DNA of 64,000 nt, taken from assembly GCF_019925205.1 (NCBI RefSeq), contig NC_083560.1, positions 100,902,083 to 100,966,082 of the forward strand, read 5' to 3'. This document shows positions 53,710 to 63,232 of the stretch, one piece after another (within the stretch, counting starts at the first letter, position 1; each line of letters opens with the position of its first letter). The notes beneath the pieces are model-generated. The model was not told the DNA's origin. It searched no databases and saw nothing but the letters and a program-made list of their open reading frames with translations. The translations under genes were made by a program, and so were the position numbers. This stretch comes from Metopolophium dirhodum (Eukaryota > Arthropoda > Insecta > Hemiptera > Aphididae).

Positions 53710-54865
53710 TTATTAGCATAGTACTAATAATATATTATTTGTTCTTGTGAACTTGTGAGTTGAGATGTGATGTTTTCTATTTATTTTTATGTCGTTAAAT
53801 CATTTTTATTTAGTAAAACGCGTTTTAATTTTTAAATAAAACTCAACGTGTTTACTTAAATTTGTGATATTTTCTATTTATTATTATATAATTAATTATG
53901 GTTTCACCCATATACTATATAGTTCATTTATATTTCATGATGTCCAATAAAGATAAAAATACATATAACCATAATTATATCAAAATGTCAGTTTAATTTC
54001 TTTTAATACGGTTTTTTATCGATGTTTTAATTTAAAAGCGAGGGATAAGAATTTTTAAATTGTGATATTTTACATAGGTACTCATATCTTGTTTAATAAT
54101 TAAAATATCTTAAAAACAATTTTTGTTCTACATTTAAGTTTGATAATAGGTTAATTTACTCTAATGTTAGAACTATCAACATAAAATTGGAACGAACACA
54201 AATTTGCTATTTAGGTAGTACGTTGGAACCTATATAGGGCGAAGACATCAGATAGGCGTAGATACGAACAATGACCTAATTTTATGTAAAATTATTTTGT
54301 ATGAAAATTGATTTATTTATAAGATGCTTTGCAATGTTTTCATTTACATAAAATGTTTCTTTTTTTTTAATTAAGTTTTTTTTTTTGTAAATTGAATTAA
54401 ATGTTCATACAAAAGTCTGTGTATAACAATAGCTTAACGTTCGTTATATAAATAGGACTTAGTTGTAGGTATTTACTATTATGTAAAAAATCATGTACAT
54501 TATTAAATATGGCATAAGTATATGACAAGATAAGAGGACACTACACCCACATGTGTTATGCACGTTAATAGCATAGTGCACGTTCTAAATAATCCATTTA
54601 ACTCTATTGTGTTTAATATTAGAGTGAATTATCATATTATCACATTTTCTGGGTAATAACACTGAATATTATCTAGGTTTTTTTTATATTTTTATTTAAA
54701 AAGCGAGTTATGAGCATATATGCAAATATAAAAAAAACATAAGAGTTTCACTACTTAATATTATTACTTGACAATTTGATAATGTGACAGTTCACTCTAA
54801 TATTTTACACAGTTAAATGGATTATTCTTAACGTAAATTTTGCTATGTTATGCGTTTGTAAGACG
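53710..54865. other. AT-rich noncoding stretch
   Basis: No open frame of note and no recognised repeat. Poly-T tracts and TATTTA-type sequence dominate. Confidence 0.5.
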
Positions 54866-54873
54866 GAGACAAC

Positions 54874-55405
54874 CAAGGCTGGGCATTAACGAGTTAAAAA
54901 GTTAATTTTATTTTAACTTTTTAACTTAACTAGTTACTTTTGGTTTTTCATTAACTTAACTGTTAACTTACTAAATTTATTTTTTAATTAACGAGTTATT
55001 TTTTCATTTTAAGAAGTAAGTTAAGTTAAATTATTTTGTTTTTAATTTAACTATATTTCACTATTTCAGTATATCTCTTTATCATGCCAAAAAATATGTA
55101 TCGTATTTTGTTTAAAGTTGAAAATGTATATCATTCGAATCTAACTTAAATGGAAATACTGTACTAAGTATAAACACTATAATATTTAGTTTTGGGTTGG
55201 AAAAAAATAAAGTACGATAGTGTTGTATAAAAACAAATTAACTTATTTTTAACTTAATAAAAAGTTAGCAAAAATTGTGTATTAACTTTTAACTTAACTG
55301 AGTTAATCTATAGTTAAATTAACGTTTAACTTTTAATTTTTTGTTATTGGTGCATATTAACTTAACTTAACTGAGTTAAAAAAGTCATTAACTTGCCCAG
55401 CCTTG
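54874..55405. mobile_element. hAT-type MITE rich in TTAACTTAA
   Basis: The left end is CAAGGCTGGGCATTAAC and the inverse of the right end is CAAGGCTGGGCAAGTTAA. Flanks are GAGACAAC (54,866-54,873) and GGGACAAC (55,406-55,413), matching at 7 of 8 bases as expected of a slightly aged hAT target duplication. Both subterminal regions consist of repeated ttaactt/aagttaa units that can fold back on each other. The 532-bp element has no coding capacity. Confidence 0.85.
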
Positions 55406-55719
55406 GGGACAACAAGTCATGCGGCCTTATGTGTGGTAAATGTTTTATTCCACAAATCGAATGACCACATTGTAAAAAAATAACAGGATGTCGAATCACC
55501 GGAGTGACCGTTTCATGAAAAAGTATAACCATATTCACAAGTGTGAAAAATACGTTTGCGTTTCGCGGAATGGATAATACATTTCATTAAAAGATAGATT
55601 TCACTAAGTATAATATTATAACAATATAATACGACGATCGTCATAATAATAGTATAACTACTATTATGCCTATGCCTATATATTATCATTAGATATTATT
55701 GTGGAGAACCATACGATCA

Positions 55720-56110
55720 TCGTCAAACACAAGCACGTGAACGTTTTCCTCGACCGTGCAGCCGTGTAGACACGGTCGTATTATAGACAATCGAAACTCC
55801 GCTCGGCAGGGTCGCGGACGGTGCGTCGTTGTGGGTGGGGTTGGTCGGGCGGGGATGTAACGCGAAATCGTGACTGGGTGGCTGCAGCCAAGTTCCGCCG
55901 CGAGTCACGACCGATGCATGGAAATACGCACAACACGCATAGGCGTATAAGTTTTATTATAATATTAGGTGCCTACCTGTCGTTATTCATCCAGCCGAAC
56001 AATGTGCAACGTCTCTGGTCGGGAGGCACCAGCTGCTGCTGCGGCACGTCTGGGCGCTGGCTGATCCACGACCAAAGCGCCTCCGAGATAAACCAGCCCG
56101 CGGCCGTCTC
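55720..56110. other. GC-richer segment overlapping the first array unit
   Basis: One of the most GC-rich parts of the window outside the LINE. Open frames on opposite strands (minus 55,723-55,908 and 55,987-56,193; plus 55,821-56,126) overlap and show no domain. It leads into the tandem array starting near 55,970 and could be promoter-like or a remnant of the array's source. Confidence 0.35.
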
Positions 56111-57047
56111 CTATAATATTTTATAGAAATATAGAGGCACCTATAATATATTATCATAATATTATAATGTTTTTTTTTCTTTTTACTCGTCACTGCGAAA
56201 AAGGCTTGGCAGATAATAATAATATTATATATGATTCAATGATGGTGTTGGTGTTGTTGTTGGTGGTGTTGTTGTTGGTGTTGTTGTTGTTGATGTTGTT
56301 GTTGTTGGTGGTGGTGTCGTGGTTGTCGGTTGTGATAGCCGTTTCGTCGGTAGGTAATATATTGTAATGCTCATCATCATAAATATATATTAAATTTATA
56401 CTTATATACTATATAGAGTATATTTTAAATATATCGACCGTCAATTGTTAAATGGATTGCTATTAAATAATATAATATTCTAATTAAAGTGTTCAAAACT
56501 TAAAAAAAAATAATAATAGTTGCACCTACTTGTTGCTCTTCTTCCGGTCGAACAGTGTGCAACGTCACTGTTTGGGACTGAAAACTTGCTGTGGCACTGG
56601 ATGCGATCAAAGCGCCTCCTAGATAAACCGACCCGCGGGGCCGTCTACTATAATATTTTATATAAATAAAAAAACCTAAAATATTATCATAATATTATAA
56701 TGTTTTTTTTTCACTCATCACTGCGAAAAAGTCACGGCAGATAATAATATTATATGATTCAATGATTGTTGTTGTGGTTGTTGATGGTGTCGTGGTAGTC
56801 GGTTGTGATTGGCGTTTCGTTGGTAATATATTGTAGTAATGTTCATCATTTTAACTATATATTTTAATGCATTTATACTTATAGAGTATTTTTGAAATAT
56901 ATCGACCGATAATCGTTGAATGGATTGCTATTAAATAATAAAATATTCTAATAATTTGAAGTGTTTAAAACTTTAAAAAAAAATTAATAATAATATTAGT
57001 TTTAACTAACCTGTCGTTCTTCTTTCGGTCGACAGTGTGCAACGTCA
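55970..57047 (+). repeat. tandem array, two full units plus a third broken by a LINE
   Basis: The phrase gtgcaacgtc marks units at 56,004, 56,557 and 57,037. Units 1 and 2 share gcgcctcc(g/t)agataaacc, ccgtct(c/a)ctataatatttta, cactgcgaaaaa, gatagccgtttcgtc-type, atatatcgaccg and atggattgctattaaataat. Unit 1 is longer because of an expanded TTG microsatellite. Unit 3 is recognisable only to gtgcaacgtca at 57,047, where the LINE begins. Confidence 0.8.
56240..56325 (+). repeat. TTG/GTG trinucleotide microsatellite
   Basis: Irregular gttgttg/ggtggt repeats of about 85 bases in array unit 1. The matching part of unit 2 is much shorter. The open frame at 56,167-56,367 is a Leu/Val artefact of this repeat. 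Confidence 0.85.
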
Positions 57048-57598
57048 GACGCATTGTAGACCTAAGATCAACTGCTCTGTCTCTACGCAGGGTCTACCAG
57101 TCCTGCCTCAGAAGGCATGGACGAGAGGGATCTGTGGAGGCCAAGACAAACTTTGCTGTGACAAGGAATGACCTTAGAAGGGAGATAAGAAATTCCAAAG
57201 AGCAAGGGTGGAGGGACCTCTGCTCACAGATAGATACAAATCCCTGGGGGACAGCTTACAAGCTTGTCATGAAGAAATTCGGAGACGGGACCACCAGGCT
57301 CGCCTCCAAGGGCCGAGAGCAGGTGATCGCTGATCACTTGTTCCCTGCAGCTCCAGTCATCAACTGGGGCACAGTACCCTTGCCAGCGGCTAGAAACATC
57401 CCTAATTTCGATCCTGACGTCGACGAGCCAGTTCCTGACCCGGCAGCCCCCAAATTCACAGTAAATGAACTGACTAAAGCCACCAAGAAGATGTCTTCAG
57501 GAAAGGCGGGAGGTCCTTCAGGTATCCCAAATGAGATACTAAAGAGGATAGCTCTTGCACAACCTAGAGCCACTCTGAGCAGCTCACTGAGCTCACTT

Positions 57599-57613
57599 CC
57601 CCCCCCCCCCCCC
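57599..57613 (+). repeat. 15-C tract inside the RT frame
   Basis: Encodes a short proline run just before the conserved SWKKAKLVLLHKG segment. The frame remains open across it. It ends in cag. Confidence 0.9.
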
Positions 57614-58789
57614 AGCTGGAAGAAGGCCAAACTGGTTCTCTTGCACAAGGGTCCAGGCAAACCGGTCGAAGCCCCCTCTAGCTTTCGCCCTATTTGCCTT
57701 CTTGACACTCCGGGCAAGCTACTGGAGAGACTCATCCTTCAGAGGCTGGACTCCCACCTTGACTCCAGCCGGTCAGGACGGGCTCCAAACCAGTTCGGCT
57801 TTCGCAAAGGCATTTCAACGGAGACTGCGGTGGAGGTAGTCACTGAATTAGTAGCACACGCGTCTCAGGGAAATTGGAGACAGAAGAAACTTTGCGTCTT
57901 GGTCACTCTCGACGTCAAGAATGCGTTCAACTCCTTGCGGTGGCCTGTGATAGATGAAGCACTTAGGGAAAAAGACACTCCAGGGTACCTAGTGCTCATG
58001 ATCCGGTCATGGCTGTCAGATAGGGAGTTGATCTTAGGCGAACAAACGACCTCTAAGAACGTGACCTGTGGGGTCCCCCAGGGTTCGGTTCTTGGACAGA
58101 CCCTGTGGAATGTGGCTTATGACTACCTGCTTGACATGGAAGTTCCCGAGGATGTTCAGCTGGTTGGCTTCGCGGATGATCTTGCTGTCGTCGGAGTCGC
58201 CAAAACGAGTGAACTTCTGGAAAACCTGGTAAATCCTGTCCTCGAGAAAATCGATGACTGGATAACTACCCGGGGACTCCAGTTAGCTCATCACAAGACT
58301 GAGGCAGTCATGCTGACAAAGAAGGGGGCTTACAACCCTCCCCAGCTTAGCATAGGTGGAATTCCTATCCAGCTAAGCAAGCACTTAAGATACTTAGGGG
58401 TAATACTTGACTCGCGCCTTTTCTATGTGAAACACGCAGAGACGGTAGCAAGGAAGGCGTCCATGTCGGCGGTAGCCCTATCAAAGCTAATACCGAATAT
58501 CAGGGGACCCTTCCAGTGTAAGAGGCAACTTCTAGCATCAGTAGTGGAGAGCCAACTGCTTTACGCCACCCCAGTCTGGTTGGAAGCTGCAAGCTCAACG
58601 GCCAAGGTAAGAACTATCTTAAGGAGACCTCAGAGAGTGGCAGCCCTGAGGACCATAAGGGCCTACAGGACTGTTTCTGACGAAGCCGCTTTCGTCCTAT
58701 CAGGCATGCCACCAGTAGACCTGATAGCTTAAGAGAGGGCCAGGATAAAGGCCAGGGCGCAGAAAGTTCCCACACCTGGGGACTCTCCT

Positions 58790-58806
58790 CCCCCCCCCCC
58801 CCCCCC
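58790..58806 (+). repeat. 17-C tract inside the ORF2 C-terminal region
   Basis: Lies 57 bases after the premature TAA and keeps the original frame, giving another proline run. Like the tract at 57,599 it is preceded by a short pyrimidine-rich stretch and followed by ag. Confidence 0.9.
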
Positions 58807-59543
58807 AGAAGCAAGATCAAAGAAGAGGATCACAATTGAGAAATGGCAAAGTAGATGGGAAGTCACTTTAAAGGCCTCATGGACCCGCCGAATCATACCG
58901 AGCATCACCAGATGGGTGAATAGGACGACGCCTAGGGTACCCTGGACCTACCACATGACACAGGCTTTATCTGGGCACGGGTGTTTTCAGTGGTACCTTC
59001 ATCGCATGGGAAGGGCCCCGAGCCCTCACTGCATGCACTGCCCATGTGGCTCTGACACTGTGGAGCACACCATCTTCCATTGCGCCAATTGGGAAGACTG
59101 CAGAGCTGAGCTTCATGAACGCTTGGGCCGATCTTCAGTCGCGACAGATATGCCGGGGATCCTGTGCGGTCCTGTGAAGACCTCCCGATAGACCAACAGG
59201 AGAAGGCTACCGCTTTGAACGAAGCGGAAGAGACTTTTAGACTCTTCTACAAAATGGTGGAAGACATCCTAACGCTAAAGGAGACAGAGGAGAGAGTTCG
59301 ACAAGCTGCGGAAAATGTGGCTAATGGGTAAAGCTCAGTACGGGAAACGAGAGCGACGGGCTCCGGCCGACTCGCGAAGAGGAGCGTATCAGCACGAGCA
59401 CTCCAGGATGGCGGGCTACCGCCGGTCCGAGAAGAGGACCCATCCTTGCGTTAGCGATTCATGTTAATAAGGTGGGAGCATAGCATGGGCTCGACCTGGC
59501 TATGTTCCTGTGACCGTTGTTAAAAAAAAAAAAAAAAAAAAAA

Positions 59544-59706
59544 CATTGTGAGGCATCATGGGTCGGGGGTACTATAAAATCACGACTCATGCAAGCCCAA
59601 AACAAAGCTGTGTAAATTTTTTATAAAATAAACGATGCTGCATGGGAGTTAAGCAATGTGCAAACAGTTCGGCTCCCATGTAGTGATTATATTCGGAAAA
59701 AAAAAA
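59544..59706 (+). other. possible 3'-transduced segment with second A-tract
   Basis: Sequence following the LINE A22 tract that matches neither the LINE nor the array. It contains AATAAA at 59,627-59,632, an inverted pair catgggag/ctcccatg (59,641-59,680), and a 10-A tract at 59,697-59,706. After it, ttcgtggttgtagtagctgt-type sequence resembles the interior of the array units. A 3' transduction by the LINE is one explanation; unrelated flanking DNA is the alternative. Confidence 0.4.
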
Positions 59707-60080
59707 GGTATTATTGTTTTTGTTGTTTTCGTGGTTGTAGTAGCTGTTTCATCCGACGACGCTGTAATATCGCCAACTGCTGAAGTACTGGGGTGGATCT
59801 TAACATAATAAAAACAAAATACTCGCATTTTCCTTGAAATAACTGAAATATGACTAAATTATATTATTATAATGTTAGACATAGCCAAATAGCTGGTACC
59901 TACTTTAACAAAGGAAATAACTTAGCTCACGGCTACATTTCATATTTTCATACCTTTATACAATATACATAGCACCTGTATTTATACCGAAAGTATTTTA
60001 ACGACAAAAAATTCTTTACATGTACGCATATTTTCGTTTGGTAATGTTCATCAATCGATTTTTATAAATTAGTATTTAAT
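59707..60080. other. possible remainder of array unit 3, then AT-rich DNA
   Basis: About 60 bases from 59,707 resemble the TTG-rich part of the units followed by cgtggttgt and gtttc(g/a)tc(g/c)g. The rest shows no clear match and no gene. Confidence 0.4.
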
Positions 60081-60221
60081 AGGGCCGTTCTTACAATGTC
60101 TGGTTAAGGTTAACCGACACTTAACCGGCTGAATTGAATTCTGCCGGTAGTAAAATCTGTTATCAGTCGGTTAGCATTGACCACCACTTTACTGGGCATT
60201 GTAACTTGTAAGAACGGCCCT
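60081..60221. mobile_element. MITE with 16-bp perfect inverted repeats
   Basis: AGGGCCGTTCTTACAA at 60,081-60,096 is matched exactly by its inverse at 60,206-60,221. A looser inverted match continues inward through caatg and ttaaccgac/gtcggttagc. The 141-bp element has no coding capacity. GGGCC-type ends recall PIF/Harbinger MITEs, but a clear 3-bp target duplication is not seen, so the superfamily is uncertain. Confidence 0.75.
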
Positions 60222-60316
60222 TAGACTATTAAATATAATATTCAAATATGTAATCAATAATGATGTATTAATATAGTGTAAAATACAAGACAGCGGATCC
60301 CTTGAATTAATATTAA

Positions 60317-60960
60317 AAAGGTGGGTAAGTGGATGTCGCTCTGCTGTACAGTAGGTCACTGTAATGGATGGTGTTAAATTTGAATTCAATGATATAATAT
60401 TATTGTATGAGAAAAACGATGAATCAGGTGAAAACGGTCAGTCAGCCTATGATATTACTAAATATATTTTATGTTATAAGGTGAATAAAGTAATTTATAA
60501 ATAACCTATTTACGTGGAGCCTTGTTTTCAATTTTCAATCCTTAGCTATAAAATTTGAACATTTTATAAATTTTTAACTTTAAAATTATAAATTTGATAA
60601 ATTTTGTCAAAATTTGAACTTTAAATGCATATAAAAAAAAAAATGGTGCCTATGTATTTTAAATATTTTTCAACTGCTATTAGAACGATATATCATGAAC
60701 CTTATATTACATTTTCACGCATTTTTACCCAACAAATAAAATGTAATTGATATTTATAGAAAAAAAAACTAAAAAAAATGAAAACTGACAATGTCCGTAA
60801 ACAGCTCAAAACGATTCAAATTATTTTCAAAATTTTATCGTGTATAGAAAATGAGTACCTTTCCTATCTAATGTGTTCATCAACTACTGTAATATACGAA
60901 TGCACTGCAAATCAAATTTGTGTGAAGCAGTTCCAATTTTGTGTGGCTTTAAAATTAGAG
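60317..60960 (+). repeat. dispersed repeat family, copy 4
   Basis: Starts with aagtggatgtcgctctgctg and continues through ttaaatttgaattcaatgat, acctatttacgtggagcc, a tttgttgggta-type phrase in inverse sense, and aatgtccgtaaacagctcaa. The plus-strand frame at 60,778-60,963 (61 codons, MKTDNVRKQLK start) is repeat-borne. The partner copy at 61,950-62,820 is inverted relative to this one. Confidence 0.75.
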
Positions 60961-61949
60961 TAAATTGACCTATTATCAAACTAGTCATTTTTTTCGAGAA
61001 TCTACAAAGATCTATCAAAGATAACACAACTATTTCCTCTCTAAACACTACTATACAACAAAAACAATAAAAACAACTTTGAGTTTCGACAATTTCTAAA
61101 CTTTGCTAAAATTTTTAGTTTTACTTTATGCATGAAAATGATGGCTGAAGACTTTTATAGTAGGTAGGTATTTAATATTATTATCAAATCGATTGTACCA
61201 AATTAATATCTAATTTTTATGTAAGGTTGCGTAGGCGCAACACTGTTTGTTCAACATATGGTCATTATAATTGATGGAATTGCTTACACAAAAATAATAT
61301 TGCGCCAGAAGATCGATCGAACAAGCATTTCATTTTTACGCCTCAGATATTATGGTGTCCCATCGAAAAATAAACATTATTTATACATCCGCCTACGTTG
61401 ATTTTAAACCCTCGAGTATCTAAGTGCATGTGACAAAAACATGATTAATTATATTCCATAATCCACGAGTTACCAGTAAACTAAGTCAACAAATGCAAAC
61501 CCGTAATTCGATTTGAGACGATAATATATAATAATATTATGTACATTGTACAATAATAAATTATGTACATATATGTTTTATAATTACATTATATTTCCTA
61601 AATGATTGATGACCATAAATATTGTAAATATATTTTGTATCGTATACGATTGGTATCCCTATAGATAGGTACGTTTTATGAGAATATTGCTCAACGCCAG
61701 GATATATTGCAGTAGGTAGCTACAGGTATATAGTTGTCTGCTGTTATTAGACATATTCCGAATATTCGATATTATTATCGTGATTAAAACAAGTGGTTGA
61801 AATCTAAATATTCTAAACGCCTAGCTGCAGCTGATTAAAATCGGAAAAGAGAAATCAGAAATTCCATAAATTAACTTTACAGTAAATTACTAAAATTTAA
61901 AAACAGACATTTTTGATTATGAATGGAGCGAAAGAATAATGTATTGACT
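60961..61949. other. AT-rich spacer between inverted repeat copies
   Basis: No gene or recognised element. The spacer separates two oppositely oriented copies of the dispersed repeat. Confidence 0.45.
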
Positions 61950-62820
61950 TTACAATGATGTGTGTTTTCTTTTTTATTTTTATTTTTATTTTTCTGTCTG
62001 TCATCACCTTTTAGGACAGTAAAAGTGCTTGGATTTTCTTCAACAATAAATTTTTTGATAGAAAAATGAATCTAGTTGGTACTTTGGAGGGTCAAAAGTA
62101 AAAAATTTCCAGTAATTTTCAAAAGCGACGTGAAAAACAAAAGAAAAATTAAGGAAAAACGGGAATTTTTACGCAAAATCTGTTTTTGAGAAAATCGATT
62201 TTGGTTTTTGGTGTAACTCTAAAACGAATGACCGTAGGGACATGAAATTTTGACTGAATGTTTATAACTGCATTTCCTATACGCCATAACATTTTCAAAA
62301 TTATTTTGAGCTGTTTACGTACATTGTCAATTTCCATTTTTTTTAGTTTTTTTTTCTATAAATATCAATTAAATTTTATTTGTTTGGTAAAAAAGCGTGA
62401 AAATTTAATGCAAAGCTCCTGATATAATGTTACATTAGCAGTTGAAAAATATTAAAAATACATAGGCACAAATTTTTTTTATGAGCATTTAAAGTTCAAA
62501 ACTTTGTCAAAATTTATCAAATTTATAATTTATTAATTATTTTATAGTTAAAAATGTATAAAATGTTTAACTTTTATGGCTAAGGATTGAAAATTTAAAA
62601 CAAGGCTCCACGTAAATAGGTTATATATAAATGACTTTATTCACAATAATATCATCGAATATACTTATTTCATAGGCTCTTATCGTAGGCTGACTGATCG
62701 TTAGGTTTTTTTATGATATTATATCATTGAATTCAAATTTAACACCATCCATTACAATGACCCACTTGTAACCTACTGTACAGCAGAGCGACATCCACTT
62801 ATCAACCTTTTTTTTTTAGT
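61950..62820 (-). repeat. dispersed repeat family, copy 5
   Basis: Minus-strand copy. It starts near 62,800 at the gtcgctctgctgtacagtag terminus and ends near 61,945 at acatcattgtaaagtcaata. It is closely similar to the minus-strand copy at 49,610-50,810. Its minus-strand frame (62,149-62,337) starts MEIDNVRKQLK and runs 62 codons, aligning with the peptide phrase in copies 3 and 4. Function, if any, is unknown. Confidence 0.75.
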
Positions 62821-63084
62821 TTAAAATTTTAATCTATTTTGACTCTTTTTAAGCTATTTATAGCCATGATAATTTTTCAAATTTTTCAAATTTTTTAAAT
62901 TATTTTTCAGATAGAAATTCATAAATGTTTTTCTTTTCATAGCTAACATAATACATTTTAATGTCAACAAGTTTTATACCTCTATCAAAAAGAAAAAGTT
63001 CACCGGAAAGTCACGCTATTTATATCCATGGGATATTTTTGATTTTGATTAATATATTTTTTTAACTATTAAATTTGATTATTT
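62821..63084. other. AT-rich DNA, perhaps diverged repeat
   Basis: Phrases such as ttttgactctttttaagct and ttcataaatgtttttctttt echo parts of copy 3 near 50,070-50,370, so this is probably more of the same repeat family in diverged form. Confidence 0.4.
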
Positions 63085-63232
63085 ATGCAAGTATGCTAAG
63101 CTGACACGACGTCAGAATCGTTTTTCGTATAAAATTATTTATCGTTGAATTCATATATATCACATCCATTAAAACGACACGCTCGATAACTACTGTTCAG
63201 AGTAGTACTCACTTGTCGACCTTTTTTATTAT
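63085..63232 (-). repeat. dispersed repeat family, terminal fragment
   Basis: cgtcagaatcgtttttcgta, then gaattca, ccattaaaacgaca and ttgtcgacctttttta follow the order of the minus-strand terminus of copies 3 and 5. Confidence 0.55.

Larger units (their letters stand above)
57048..59331 (+). pseudogene. LINE ORF2 remnant: reverse transcriptase plus C-terminal zinc motif, broken
   Basis: The frame entering from the array opens at a GTG at 57,035, but the element's own codons begin near 57,048. Numbering residues from 57,035, RT signatures are NPWG (69-72), GPSGIPNE (160-167), FRPI (217-220), QFGFRKG (253-259), LDVKNAFNS with catalytic Asp 293, GVPQGSVLGQTLWN (346-359, Gln where R1 relatives often have Pro), FADD with Asp 381/382, and LRYLGV (451-456). 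The three catalytic aspartates are intact. A TAA at 58,730-58,732 stops this frame. The same frame then reopens to 59,191 and encodes a CX2C...HX4C motif (codons near 59,030-59,090). A net one-base loss near 59,171-59,178 moves the C-terminal tail into another frame, ending at 59,329-59,331. R1 ORF2 usually exceeds 1,000 residues with an N-terminal endonuclease, so about a quarter to a third is missing. Not a functional element. Confidence 0.88.
57048..59543 (+). mobile_element. R1-clade non-LTR retrotransposon, 5'-truncated
   Basis: Retained parts, in order: the C-terminal portion of ORF2 (reverse transcriptase and CCHC-like motif), a 3' untranslated region of about 190 bases with a CATAGC/GCTATG stem-loop (59,480-59,505), and a 22-A tract at 59,522-59,543. 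ORF1 and the N-terminal endonuclease are absent, as expected of incomplete target-primed reverse transcription. The 5' junction is placed where similarity to the flanking array stops, after gtgcaacgtca. Its GC content is far above the surroundings, in keeping with recent arrival. No clear target-site duplication is visible. Membership of R1 is inferred from the NPWG, NAFN, FADD and C-terminal CCHC-type signatures; a related clade such as LOA or Jockey is less likely but not excluded. Confidence 0.85.

Noticed and set aside
56167..56367. Leu/Val-rich frame resembling a membrane protein
   Set aside because: The hydrophobic run is a direct translation of the TTG/GTG microsatellite.
57035..57047. 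GTG start of the RT frame as the element's own start codon
   Set aside because: These bases belong to the flanking array (gtgcaacgtc also occurs at 56,004 and 56,557), so the frame merely enters the LINE from host DNA.
57334..57735. 133-codon minus-strand frame
   Set aside because: It lies antisense to the reverse transcriptase frame, which has clear domain support. The same applies to 58,614-58,820.
57048..59543. Canonical R1 inserted in 28S rDNA
   Set aside because: The flanks are an AT-rich tandem array, not ribosomal DNA, so this is an R1-clade copy at a non-rDNA site.
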